A DNA stretch of 64,000 nucleotides from Rhodospirillales bacterium (GTDB taxonomy: Bacteria > Pseudomonadota > Alphaproteobacteria > Rhodospirillales > UBA2165). A program made the translations under genes and the position numbers. The notes below the pieces were generated by a model that did not search any database, was not told the DNA's origin, and was given only the letters and a program-made list of their open reading frames with translations. Shown here piece by piece: positions 25,123 to 34,988 of the stretch; position 1 is the first letter of the stretch; each line of letters begins with the position of its first letter. Location of the stretch: the NCBI GenBank assembly GCA_022823235.1, contig JAJDXO010000050.1:1-64000 (forward strand), read 5' to 3'.

Positions 25123-26604
25123 ATGATCAAAACGGGACAGGAGCACCTCGAAGGGCTCCGCGACGGACGGACGGTCTATATCGGTGACGAACGCATAGAC
25201 GACGTGACCGCCCACCCGGCGTTCGAGAACGCCGCCGAGACGGTTGCGGCGCTCTACGACGCCAAGCACGACCCCGAATATCAGGACGTTCTCACCTACG
25301 AGGAAGACGGGGAACGTCACTCCGCGTGGTTTCTGCAGGCAAAATCCCGGGACGACCTTCGCCGCCGCATGGCCGCTCACAAGCTGATCGGCGATTTCAC
25401 CATGGGCATGATGGGCCGCTCGCCGGACCACGTATCTTCATTCGTCACCGGCATGGCGACCGCGCCCGAAATCTTCGACGGCGAGGAGTACGAGTTCGGC
25501 GGGAACATCACGGCCTATTACGAGCACATGAAGAAGAACGATACCTTCGCCACTTATGCCGTAATTCCACCGCAAGCCGCCCGCAACCCGGAATTCTATG
25601 AACGGCAGAACCTCCCGATCCCGACCCTCCGGGTGGTGCGGGAAGAGGATGACGGCGTGGTCATCTCCGGAATGAAGATGCTGGCGACGTCGGCCGTGTT
25701 CTGTGACGAAATCTGGATCGGCAACCTTATCCCCCTCGCCCCGAGCCAGGTGAAGGAAGCGGTGACGTGCGCGGTCCCGTGCAACGCGGCGGGGCTCACC
25801 ATGTGGATGCGCCAGCCGATTTCGCTCAACGCCAAGAATCAGTTCGACCAGCCGCTCACCTGGGCGTTCGACGAGACCGACGTGCTGGTGATGTGCGACG
25901 AGGTCAAGGTGCCGTGGGAGAAGGTGTTCGTCATGGACGACCCGATCCGCGCCCGCGAAATCTACATCAAGACCCCGGCCCACTGTTACGGCAACCACCA
26001 GTCCAACGTCCGGTTCTGGTCGAAAATGGGCTTGATCCTGGGTCTCTGCAAGAAAGTGACCGAGGCGACAGGCGCCAGCGAGGTGCCGGCCGTCCGCGAG
26101 GTGCTCGGCCGCATGTCGGCGCTGGAGGCCACATTGTCGGGCATTATCCACGGACAGATCGAGGCCGCCGAGGATTGGCCCGACGGTTTCAAGACCTTCA
26201 ACCGCCGAATGATGTATGCCGGACTCAACTGGTGCACCGAGAACCACTCGGCAATCGTCGATATTCTGAGGGAGCTCTCCGGCGGCGGGGTGTTCCAGAT
26301 GCCGGCCAGCGTGACCGTCGTGCACGACGAGGCCCTCAAGCAGCAGTTCGACACCTATTTCCAGACACCGCAGATGAATGCCCTGGACCGCATGAAGCTG
26401 TTCCGGCTGGCCTGGGACGTGGTGGGAACCGAGTTCGCCGGCCGCCAGCAGCAGTACGAGAAATTCTATGCCGGCGCATCCTTCATCGTCCGCAACCACT
26501 CGTTCCGGGAAACCCCGTGGGACGATTATGATGCGTTCGTGCAGGACTTCATGGACAGCTACGGCATCCCGGAACCGGCGGCGAGGAAGGAAGCGGCGGA
26601 GTAG
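25123..26604 (+). CDS. HpaB-type flavin-dependent monooxygenase (4-hydroxyphenylacetate 3-hydroxylase family)
   Basis: 493 residues, full length for the large component of two-component FADH2 monooxygenases, with acyl-CoA-dehydrogenase fold. It begins MIKTGQEHLEGLRDGRTVYIGDERIDDVTAHPAF, the family opening, and has MKMLATSAVFCDEIWIGN and NQFDQPLTWAFDETD. It hydroxylates a phenol ortho to the OH. The start is fixed by AGGAGGG 9 bases upstream. No hpaC-type flavin reductase is in the window. The family also contains 4-hydroxybutyryl-CoA dehydratase, but I see no Fe-S cysteine set for that. Confidence 0.85.
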   Translation: MIKTGQEHLEGLRDGRTVYIGDERIDDVTAHPAFENAAETVAALYDAKHDPEYQDVLTYEEDGERHSAWFLQAKSRDDLRRRMAAHKLIGDFTMGMMGRSPDHVSSFVTGMATAPEIFDGEEYEFGGNITAYYEHMKKNDTFATYAVIPPQAARNPEFYERQNLPIPTLRVVREEDDGVVISGMKMLATSAVFCDEIWIGNLIPLAPSQVKEAVTCAVPCNAAGLTMWMRQPISLNAKNQFDQPLTWAFDETDVLVMCDEVKVPWEKVFVMDDPIRAREIYIKTPAHCYGNHQSNVRFWSKMGLILGLCKKVTEATGASEVPAVREVLGRMSALEATLSGIIHGQIEAAEDWPDGFKTFNRRMMYAGLNWCTENHSAIVDILRELSGGGVFQMPASVTVVHDEALKQQFDTYFQTPQMNALDRMKLFRLAWDVVGTEFAGRQQQYEKFYAGASFIVRNHSFRETPWDDYDAFVQDFMDSYGIPEPAARKEAAE

Positions 26605-26610
26605 CCGAAG

Positions 26611-27304
<694 letters not shown>

Positions 27305-27312
<8 letters not shown>

Positions 27313-28066
27313 GCGCCGCGTCATCCTCCCCCAAATAGGCCGCGCGAACCTCCGCATTGCCGCGGACCTCTTCGGGCGTGCCGGTCGCAATGCCCCTTCC
27401 GTAGACGAGTACGGTCACGCGGTCCGCCAGGGAAAAGACGGTGTCCATGTCGTGCTCGATCAGCAGCATGGAGTACTTTCCCTTGAGGCCGCCCAGAAAC
27501 TCCCTGATCCGCGCCGAGTCTTCGGCCCCCATGCCGGCTGTCGGCTCATCCAGCAAAAGCAGTTTGGGGTCGGTGGCCAGGGCCATGGCGATTTCCAGCT
27601 GGCGCTTCTCTCCGTGGCTCAAGTTGTCGGCGAGGACGTTCGCCCGGTCCGCCAACCCCAGGTCGGACAAGATCTTCATTGCCGGTTCGGTGAGGCTTGA
27701 ATCTTTTGCGGCCGGCTTCCAAAACCGGAAGCTGTGGCCCTGGCGGGCCTGAATGGACAGGGCGACATTCTGGAGCGCGCTGAAGTGGCGGAAGACACTG
27801 GTGATCTGAAACGACCGCGCAAGGCCCAGATGAGAACGCTCGGCGACGGAGAGGCCCGTAATATCCTGCCCGTCAAACAGGATGCGGCCGGAGTCCGGCT
27901 TCAACATACCGGAAATTTGCGCCACCAGTGTGGTCTTGCCCGCGCCGTTCGGGCCGATGATCGCGTGGAATTCCCCCTGCTGGATGTCGAAGAAGAACCG
28001 TTCGGTGGCCACCACCCCGCCGAAGCTCTTCATCAAATCCTCAACCTTGAGAATGGGATCAGCCAT
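27305..28066 (-). CDS. livG: branched-chain-type ABC transporter ATP-binding protein LivG
   Basis: 253 residues. Walker A GPNGAGKTT, signature LSHGEKRQLE, Walker B LLLLDEPTAGMG, the standard LivG pattern. The start MADPILKVEDLMKSFGG is chosen where the ATPase domain begins; it overlaps the livM stop by 8 bases. With LivF it drives uptake through LivHM. Confidence 0.92.
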
Positions 28067-29006
28067 CACCGGCCTTCGATTTGGGAAGCAGGCCCCAAAC
28101 GCCCTGCTTGGCAAACAGGACGAGCAGGACCAGAAGCGGTCCAAAAATCACCGGCCAGTTTTCGGTGAACCCGGAAATGATTTCCTCGAACATCAGGAAG
28201 GCGAAGGCGCCGACGACCGGGCCGAACAACGTCCCCATGCCGCCCACCAGCACCATGATCATGATCTCGCCGGACCGGAACCAGTGCATGAACTCTGGCG
28301 TCACGAACTCGGTCAGGTTGGCGAGCAGGAAACCGGCAATTCCGCACATGCTGCCCGATACGACGAATGCCAACAGCTTGTAGCGGTAGGTGGGAAAGCC
28401 GATGGCCTGCATCCGGGCTTCGTTTTCATGGCAACCCCGGATGACCATGCCGAAGCGGGAATTGATCAGCCGCCACGATATGTACATGCAAAGGACGAGA
28501 AAACCGAGGATCAGATAGAACAGTATCCACTCGTTCCCGAGGTCGATGAAGGCGGCGAACTCGCTGCGATCCGTCGGCAAACCGTCGTCGCCGCCGTAAG
28601 TTTCCAGACTGATACCGATGTAGAACAGCAGCTGGGTCATGGCCAACGTGATCATGATGAAATAGATGCCGCTGGTTCTGAGGCAGATGGCGCCGATGAT
28701 GAAGGCGACGACGGCGCTGCCGCCGATCGCGACAAAAAGCTGCAGCCAGCCGTTGGTGATTTCATGAAAGGCCAGGATGCCGACGGCGTAGGACCCCAAT
28801 CCCAAATAGGCCGCGTGGCCGAAGCTGATCATGCCGCCGAAGCCCAGGATCAGATCGAGGCTCAGCGCCGCGATGGCGAAGATCATCACACGCGAAATCA
28901 GCGTGATGTAGAACGTCTCGTCCATGGCCGTCACCAAGGGCGGCACGGCAACGAGAACGACGAAGCCGATGGCCAGCAGCCAGCATTTCAGGCGCGTGAG
29001 TTCCAT
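28059..29006 (-). CDS. livM: ABC transporter permease LivM
   Basis: 315 residues with many hydrophobic segments, beginning MELTRLKCWLLAIGFVVLVAVPPLV. The permease signature SLDLILGFGGMISFGHAAYLGLGSYAVG is the conserved LivM segment. It forms the membrane channel with LivH. Gene order livH-livM-livG-livF on the minus strand is standard. Confidence 0.92.
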   Translation of the reverse strand: MELTRLKCWLLAIGFVVLVAVPPLVTAMDETFYITLISRVMIFAIAALSLDLILGFGGMISFGHAAYLGLGSYAVGILAFHEITNGWLQLFVAIGGSAVVAFIIGAICLRTSGIYFIMITLAMTQLLFYIGISLETYGGDDGLPTDRSEFAAFIDLGNEWILFYLILGFLVLCMYISWRLINSRFGMVIRGCHENEARMQAIGFPTYRYKLLAFVVSGSMCGIAGFLLANLTEFVTPEFMHWFRSGEIMIMVLVGGMGTLFGPVVGAFAFLMFEEIISGFTENWPVIFGPLLVLLVLFAKQGVWGLLPKSKAGDG

Positions 29007-29008
29007 AG

Positions 29009-29932
29009 CTAACCCGTCCTCGCCGGGAATAGACCCTGCGGCTTAAAGAACAGCACCCCGGCCATCAGGATATAGATCAGCATCGACGCGAGCGCGGGAC
29101 CCACGGTCTGGGCAATTTCCAGCGGAAAGATTTTTTGCATGGCGATGGGCAACATCGAGCGCCCCACCACTTCGAAAACCCCGATAATCACCGAAGCGAC
29201 CAGCGCGCCGCGGACGGATCCGATACCTCCGATGACGATGACGACGAAGGCCAGGATGAGCATTTCATCCCCCATACCGGACTCGACGGAGATAATGGGC
29301 GCCGCCATCAGGCCGGCGAGGCCGGCAAAAAATGCGCCCAGGCCGAACACGAATGTATTCAAGAACCGGATGTTGACGCCCATTGCGCGGATCATCTGGG
29401 TGTTGGAGGCGCCTGCGCGGATCAGCATTCCGACCTTGGTCCTGGCAATCAGGAAATAGATCACCGCCGCGACCAGGAGGCCTACGCCGATAATGAACAA
29501 TCTAAAGACGGGATAGGGCGCATCGGGGAATATTTCCACGTTACCGGCAAATAGCTCGGGCGTCGGCATGGGCTGGGGATCAACGCCCCAAACCAGCTTG
29601 ACACCCTCGTTAAAGAACAAAATCAGCCCGAACGTCGCCAGCACCTGATCCATGTGATCGCGGAGATACAGCGGCCGAAGGGTCAGCATCTCGATGATGA
29701 TGCCGAGGATCACCGACGACGGAATAATCAACAGAAAGGCGATAAAGAAGCTGCCCGTCCAGGCAACGAACGTGGACGCGAAGTAAGCCCCCATCATGAA
29801 CAAGGCGCCATGCGCCAGATTGACGACGTTCATGATGCCGAGCACCAAAGTCAGGCCGGCGGAAATCAGGAACAGAAACACCCCGAACTGGATACCGTTG
29901 AGCGTTTGTTCGAGGACAAGCAGGGTACTCAT
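29009..29932 (-). CDS. livH: ABC transporter permease LivH
   Basis: 307 residues, multi-pass. The start is LEQTLNGIQFGVFLFLISAGLTLVLGIMNVVNLAHGALFMMGAY-like, the LivH hallmark. It lies 2 bases upstream of livM and about 115 bases after the binding-protein gene, with a strong hairpin in the gap. The substrate is set by the binding protein and is unknown. Confidence 0.92.
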   Translation of the reverse strand: MSTLLVLEQTLNGIQFGVFLFLISAGLTLVLGIMNVVNLAHGALFMMGAYFASTFVAWTGSFFIAFLLIIPSSVILGIIIEMLTLRPLYLRDHMDQVLATFGLILFFNEGVKLVWGVDPQPMPTPELFAGNVEIFPDAPYPVFRLFIIGVGLLVAAVIYFLIARTKVGMLIRAGASNTQMIRAMGVNIRFLNTFVFGLGAFFAGLAGLMAAPIISVESGMGDEMLILAFVVIVIGGIGSVRGALVASVIIGVFEVVGRSMLPIAMQKIFPLEIAQTVGPALASMLIYILMAGVLFFKPQGLFPARTG

Positions 29933-29984
29933 GACAAAAGACCGGGGATCTGCGTCGCGAATTTACTCAGGCATTTATTGACTT

Positions 29985-30012
29985 GGCCGGGAAAGCACAC
30001 GCCTTCCCGGCC
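29985..30012 (-). terminator. hairpin between the binding-protein gene and livH
   Basis: GGCCGGGAA (29985-29993) and TTCCCGGCC (30004-30012) form a perfect 9-base stem with a 10-base loop, 35 bases after the binding-protein stop codon. No long T-run follows. It probably stabilises the 5' transcript or partly terminates, giving more binding protein than permease, as is common in such operons. Confidence 0.6.
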
Positions 30013-30046
30013 AGACAGTCAATTCGGATCGAGTGACGAGACCGGC

Positions 30047-31231
30047 TTACCAGTTCATCGAGCACTGGGTGTGATAGGCATCCTTGTGGCCGCGGAAGAC
30101 GGTCTTCCGGGTCACGATGGTCGGGTTGCCGTCCTTGTCCGCAACAACCTCCCGCAAATAGTAGTTCTGGATCGGGTTGTGGTTGTTGTTGAACTGGAAG
30201 CCGCCGCGCGGACTATTGATATTCGCCGTCCGCATACCGGCCCGGATGGCGTCATGGTCCGACAGGTTGCCCTTGGCCGCCCGGACACCCAGGTCCATCA
30301 GCAACGCGGCGTCGTAGCCCTGCACCGAATACATGGTCGGATGCTTGCCATACTTCTTCTTGTAATCCTCGATGAACCGGACGTTGGCCGGGTTGATCGA
30401 CGTGGGATCCCAGAAGCTGGCGTGAAAGTTGCCGATCGCCGATTTGCCGAAAGCGGCGAGGGTCAGATAGTCGACGACGAATGCCGTGTTGATTGGAATT
30501 GTCTTGTCGAGGCCGGCCGCCTTGTACTGCTTGATCAAGGCGATGCCCATGCCGCCCGGCGCGAATGTAAAGATCGAGCCCGGCTTGGCGGCGCGAATCT
30601 GCGACAACTCGGCCTGGAAGTCGCTTTGGCCCAACTTGAAGAACGTGGTGCCCGCGATCTTGCCTTTGTAATACCGGGTGAACCCCGAGACCATATCCTT
30701 GCCCGCCTGGTAGTTGGGCGCCAGCAGCCATACGTTGTCCACCTGGCCCTGCAGCGCCTGACCCATGGCTTCGGGCGTATCGTCGTTGTTCCACGATGCG
30801 CGGAAGAAGTACGGGTTGCAGCGTTTGCCGGAAAGCTGGGACCAGCCGGCGTTGGTGCTGATCAGGAAGACCTTGTTGTCCAAAGCCTGCTTGTAGACCG
30901 CGGCAAGAACGTTGGACCAGGTGATGCCGGCGACAAAGTGAACCTTGTCCTGCTTGATCAGCTTGTCCATCTGCTGACGGCCGACGTCAGGCTTGTTCTG
31001 GGTGTCGGCAACCACATACTTGGTGGGCAAGCCGCCGATCTTCCCGCCAAGATGATCCAGGGCTAGCTCGAAGCCTTCCTTCTGGACCTTGCCGAAGATA
31101 CCGCGGCCGCCGGAAAGGCCACCGAGGAAACCGATACGGACTTCCTTGTCCTGGGCGACGGATGGCGTGCCGGTCAAAGGCTGAAGCATCAGCGCTCCGA
31201 GGGCAGCAAAAGCCAATAGTTTGATTTTCAT
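30047..31231 (-). CDS. HAAT-type ABC transporter substrate-binding protein
   Basis: 394 residues with a signal peptide (MKIKLLAFAALGALMLQPLTG...SVAQ) and a type I periplasmic fold: VRIGFLGGLSGGRGIFG, ELALDHLGGKIGG, VHFVAGITWSNVLAAV and YSVQGYDAALLM. Binding proteins of this class carry branched amino acids, amides, urea or aromatic acids. Adjacent CoA-ligase and ring-cleavage genes make an aromatic or acyl substrate plausible. First gene of the liv operon. Confidence 0.88.
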   Translation of the reverse strand: MKIKLLAFAALGALMLQPLTGTPSVAQDKEVRIGFLGGLSGGRGIFGKVQKEGFELALDHLGGKIGGLPTKYVVADTQNKPDVGRQQMDKLIKQDKVHFVAGITWSNVLAAVYKQALDNKVFLISTNAGWSQLSGKRCNPYFFRASWNNDDTPEAMGQALQGQVDNVWLLAPNYQAGKDMVSGFTRYYKGKIAGTTFFKLGQSDFQAELSQIRAAKPGSIFTFAPGGMGIALIKQYKAAGLDKTIPINTAFVVDYLTLAAFGKSAIGNFHASFWDPTSINPANVRFIEDYKKKYGKHPTMYSVQGYDAALLMDLGVRAAKGNLSDHDAIRAGMRTANINSPRGGFQFNNNHNPIQNYYLREVVADKDGNPTIVTRKTVFRGHKDAYHTQCSMNW

Positions 31232-31316
31232 AAACTCCTCCCAAAGAGTGATTCAAGGGTACTGCCCCAGGGGCAATGCGAAAACTTGGATCGGGCCTGA
31301 GCCCGTGTTGAACCTA

Positions 31317-31346
31317 ACTATAGGAGAAAGCCGGTCTGAATCTCAA
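31317..31346 (-). promoter_or_regulatory. candidate promoter of the liv operon
   Basis: Reading the minus strand, TTGAGA (31346-31341) and TATAGT (31322-31317) are 18 bases apart, about 86 bases before the start of the binding-protein gene. Both boxes are close to the sigma-70 consensus. Confidence 0.45.
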
Positions 31347-31396
31347 TGGTTTAGCGGTCACATTCCGGGGAAAACTGCGAGCCGTTCTTGACAGGC

Positions 31397-32929
31397 TCAA
31401 ACCGTCCCATCGACAATTTTCACGAGTTCGCGCCGCAAAACCTTGTTGGCCGCGTTGCGTGGCAGGCTCTCCATCTCGACATATTCCTTGGGGCGCTTAA
31501 ATCCCGCCAAACCGGAAGACCGCAGGTAATCGTCCAATTCGGTTCCGTCAACATCACCCGCGGCGACGATGCATGCCACGGCCTTCTGGCCCCATTTCGG
31601 ATCATTGACGCCCACGACCGCGCAGTCTCCGACGCTTTGGTGCTTGAGCAAAAGGCCCTCGATTTCGCCGGGATGGATGTTTTCGCCGCCCGAACGGATC
31701 ATATCGTCGGCGCGGCCGATCAGATCAACGTCCCCGTCCGCGTGCCGCAGGCACACGTCGCCGGTGTAGTACCAGCCGTCGCGCACTTTCTCCGCGGTCG
31801 CGTCCGGCCGGTTGAGGTACTCGCTGAAAATCGTATCGGCGGTGGCGTCGACGATCAGTTCCCCCTCCTCGCCCGGCCGCACCAAATCCTCCGGCTCCCC
31901 GTCGATGTCGATGACCCGCGTGCGGCTATAGAAGCCGGGACGCAGCCGGATATGCTGCCCGACCGGGTCGGGGTTGTAGAGCGAGCACATGGTCTCGGTC
32001 GTGCCGTAAATGTGCCGGACCGCCCCGCCCCACTCGGCGTCCATTCGATCCAGAAGCTCCGGTGCGATCTCACCGCCGCCATAGAGGGCCAGTTCCATAG
32101 CGGAAAAGGCGCCCGGATCATAATTGGGCGCCTGGGTCATGGCGTAGTAGAGCTGCGGAACCGCGAACATGTAGGTGATGCCGTGAGCCGCCACCATTTC
32201 GTTGGCCTCAACGGGATTGAAGGCGGACTGAACGAAGTACGTGCCGTTGTACGCCAGCGTCACCAGAAATACGCCGTAGAAACCAATGGCGTGGCTGAGG
32301 GGCATGAACCCGAGTGTCCGCAAGTGCCGGCCGTGCCGGACACCCGCCTGCGTCGACAGCCAGAGTATGCGATGCTCGGTGGTCCGCTGGGCGAGGACGA
32401 CGCCCTTCGGCAATCCGGTGGTGCCCGACGTAAAGAAGATGAAGGCCGGATCTTCGGGATCGAGATGGGGAGGCGGGCCCAGGGACGACGCATCGCCGCG
32501 GCAGTCTCCGAATACAATGGTTCCGTCTGCCGGCTCTCCAAGCGAAACCAGCAGGCCGTCCGGGGGCAGCGCCGCGCTAACCGCGCCCGCCAATTCGGCA
32601 TCCGGCTGGATTATCGCGGCGGCGATTTCGCCGTCGCTGATCAGTCCCGCGATATCCGCCGGCGGCAACCGGAAATTGAGAAGCGCCGGCACCGCCCCCA
32701 GCCGCTGCAGCGCCAGCAGGACGACCGCGTGATCGAACAGGCCCGGGAGCACCGTCGCCACCCGGCTTCCCCTGCCGATTCCGCGTTCCTTCAGTCCCGC
32801 GGCGACGGTTTCGATTTCCGCGATGAGTTCCGCGTAGGTCAGGGCCCGGTCCGTCACGTCATCGACCATGGCCAGTTGATCGGGACCGCGCTCCGCCGAC
32901 ATCCAAACGAGTTGAAAGCAAGTCAGCAT
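31397..32929 (-). CDS. acyl/aryl-CoA ligase (AMP-forming)
   Basis: 510 residues, ANL superfamily. Motifs: FFTSGTTGLPKGVVL, IYGTTETMCS, GWYYTGDV, RADDMIRSGGENIHPGEIE and the C-terminal PRNAANKVLRREL with its lysine. The overall pattern resembles 4-chlorobenzoate and cyclohexanecarboxylate CoA ligases. It lies 6 bases after the crotonase gene on the same strand and just downstream of a MetE-like gene, so it probably activates an acid that the crotonase then processes. Confidence 0.87.
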   Translation of the reverse strand: MLTCFQLVWMSAERGPDQLAMVDDVTDRALTYAELIAEIETVAAGLKERGIGRGSRVATVLPGLFDHAVVLLALQRLGAVPALLNFRLPPADIAGLISDGEIAAAIIQPDAELAGAVSAALPPDGLLVSLGEPADGTIVFGDCRGDASSLGPPPHLDPEDPAFIFFTSGTTGLPKGVVLAQRTTEHRILWLSTQAGVRHGRHLRTLGFMPLSHAIGFYGVFLVTLAYNGTYFVQSAFNPVEANEMVAAHGITYMFAVPQLYYAMTQAPNYDPGAFSAMELALYGGGEIAPELLDRMDAEWGGAVRHIYGTTETMCSLYNPDPVGQHIRLRPGFYSRTRVIDIDGEPEDLVRPGEEGELIVDATADTIFSEYLNRPDATAEKVRDGWYYTGDVCLRHADGDVDLIGRADDMIRSGGENIHPGEIEGLLLKHQSVGDCAVVGVNDPKWGQKAVACIVAAGDVDGTELDDYLRSSGLAGFKRPKEYVEMESLPRNAANKVLRRELVKIVDGTV

Positions 32930-32935
32930 CGCGCG

Positions 32936-33763
32936 CTAAACACCGTCGGGAAGGCGGACCTTCTCTTCGTTCGAGCGGCTGTCCTTCGACAGGAACGATT
33001 TGAGGGCATCCAGAAAATACGGGTCGTCGACGGAGCGCATGACGTTTTGAATCTCGAATTCGGTCGCTTCCTCCAGTGACCGCCGCCAGCCCATATGGAA
33101 GCTGTCCTTGGCCATCCCCTGAAGGTGGGTGGGACCCGCGGCCAGATCCCTGGCTATATTCCATGCATGCGCCTGCAGGTCGGTATCGGGATAGACCCGG
33201 TTGACGATCTGCCAGTCCTCCGCCTCTTTGGCGCCCAGCGTACGGTTGGTCATCATCAACTCCATGGCCCGGCGGAAGCCGACGATCTTCGCCAGCGTGT
33301 AGGAGGTGGTGGCGTCATTGGCGAGCCCGATCGAATGCCAGGCGCACAGGAACGATGCGCTTTCGCCGGCGACCACCATGTCGGAGCAGAGCGATATCCC
33401 GAGCCCCGCGCCGGCCGCCGGGCCGTTGACGGCCGACAGAACGGGCTTCGGCATGCGGACGATCCGGTGAAAGACCTGGTGCCACCAGTGGGCCAGGTGA
33501 CGGAAGTGGGTGGCGATGGGTTCCAGGCCATCCTCGACGTCGGGGATCTCCTTGAGATTGAAGCCGGCGCAGAACGCCTTTCCGGCGCCGGTGATCAGGA
33601 CCGCGCCCGCTTCGCCGTCGTCCTCGGCCCGCATCAGGGCATCAAATGTTTCCTGAACCCCCTGAAAATCCATGGCGTTGGCGTATTGAGGCAGATTGAA
33701 GGTCAGCTTGGCGACCCCTTCCTCGACCTCGTATAAAATGTGCTCGTACCCGTATTCGGACAT
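32936..33763 (-). CDS. crotonase-fold enzyme (enoyl-CoA hydratase/isomerase family)
   Basis: 275 residues. Oxyanion-hole segments LITGAGKAFCAGFNLKEIPD and NGPAAGAGLGISLCSD. The two glutamates of true hydratases are not seen (GISLCSD and SIGLANDATT at those sites), but an Asp in GLANDATTSY falls where PaaG-type isomerases have theirs. It may be an isomerase or another crotonase activity. Upstream of the CoA ligase in the same operon. Confidence 0.85.
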   Translation of the reverse strand: MSEYGYEHILYEVEEGVAKLTFNLPQYANAMDFQGVQETFDALMRAEDDGEAGAVLITGAGKAFCAGFNLKEIPDVEDGLEPIATHFRHLAHWWHQVFHRIVRMPKPVLSAVNGPAAGAGLGISLCSDMVVAGESASFLCAWHSIGLANDATTSYTLAKIVGFRRAMELMMTNRTLGAKEAEDWQIVNRVYPDTDLQAHAWNIARDLAAGPTHLQGMAKDSFHMGWRRSLEEATEFEIQNVMRSVDDPYFLDALKSFLSKDSRSNEEKVRLPDGV

Positions 33764-33772
33764 CCGCGCTTC

Positions 33773-34879
33773 CTAACCCCAAACTTCGGCGGCGGTTTCG
33801 ACGATCAACGACAGCTTCGCCTTCTCCACTTCCACCGTAACGGGGTTGCCGGCGACCGTGCTGGCAAATCCGCATTGAGGGCTGAGGCAGAGTTGATCGA
33901 GGTCGATGTATTTCGCCGCTTCCTCGATCCGGGATTTCAGCGAGTCCCCGGATTCCATTTCGGGCGTCTTTGAGGAGACAATTCCCAAAACAACCACCTT
34001 TCCCTTCGGCACGAAACGGAGCGGCTCGAAATCGCCCGACCGCTCATTGTCGTACTCGAGGAAAAAGGCGTCGGCGTCGAGCTTGTTGAAGAACATTTCG
34101 GCGAAGGTCTCGTAGCCGCCTTCCGACAGAAATTTGCCCTTGTAATTGCCGCGGCACATGTGGACGGCAACGGTCACGCCGGCCGGCCGGCCGCGCAGGC
34201 AGTCATTGAACAGATCGACATAGTCGGCCATCAGCCGGTCCGGATCCAGGCCGTCCTCACGGACACGCGCCTGCACCTTCGGATCGCACAACATGGGGAT
34301 CGGTACGTCGTCGAGCTGAATGTAGGTACATCCGTCCGCCGCCAGCGCTTCGATTTCCTCCCGGTACACCGCCGCCAGGTCGGCAAAGTAGGCGGCCGTG
34401 TCGTCATAGACGCCGTCCTGGATCGTTTTGCCGAGCCGGAACAGATGCATGGTCGGCGGCGAAACGATGGTCGTCTTCGGCGTTTGCGCCGTGTGCGACT
34501 TGAGATAGCTGAATTCATCTCCGGCGATGGTCCGCGAACGCCCGACCTTCGAAACGACGATCGGCGCCGTGAAGGCCTGCTCATGACCATGATCGTCATG
34601 AAACGTAAAAAGCGACTCGCCCACCTCCAGGCCATCGACCCGCTCGACGAATGTGGACCAGTAGGAGGCGCGGCGAAACTCGCCGTCGGTGACGGATTTC
34701 AGCCCCACCGATTCCTGCAGCGCGATCACCTCGTCGATCGCCTGGTTCTGGACCTGGATGAACGCCTCCCGGTCGATTTCGCCCGAGTGAAATTTCTTGA
34801 AGGCGTCATTGATGGTCCGGGGCCGCAATAGGCTGCCGACATGATCGGCGCGGAACGGCGGCGCTGATCGCTCGCCCAT
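33773..34879 (-). CDS. MetE C-terminal-like methyltransferase (YxjG type)
   Basis: 368 residues, the size of the stand-alone catalytic half of cobalamin-independent methionine synthase. It begins FRADHVGSLLRP; candidate zinc ligands are His and Cys in VAVHMCRGN and Cys in LSPQCGFAS. Such short proteins transfer a methyl group to homocysteine or another thiol. Its place 9 bases before the crotonase gene is unusual for methionine synthesis and may mean demethylation or C1 salvage from a methoxylated substrate; that is inference. Confidence 0.85.
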   Translation of the reverse strand: MGERSAPPFRADHVGSLLRPRTINDAFKKFHSGEIDREAFIQVQNQAIDEVIALQESVGLKSVTDGEFRRASYWSTFVERVDGLEVGESLFTFHDDHGHEQAFTAPIVVSKVGRSRTIAGDEFSYLKSHTAQTPKTTIVSPPTMHLFRLGKTIQDGVYDDTAAYFADLAAVYREEIEALAADGCTYIQLDDVPIPMLCDPKVQARVREDGLDPDRLMADYVDLFNDCLRGRPAGVTVAVHMCRGNYKGKFLSEGGYETFAEMFFNKLDADAFFLEYDNERSGDFEPLRFVPKGKVVVLGIVSSKTPEMESGDSLKSRIEEAAKYIDLDQLCLSPQCGFASTVAGNPVTVEVEKAKLSLIVETAAEVWG

Positions 34880-34988
34880 TCGAGTCCTCCCTGGTCTCGT
34901 GGTTCGTTGTCGTATTGAAACCCTAACCGGCAGTTTCTAGGATCATCAAGCAAACAATATGCGCCCAGTGGGACGAACGGGAGGCATC

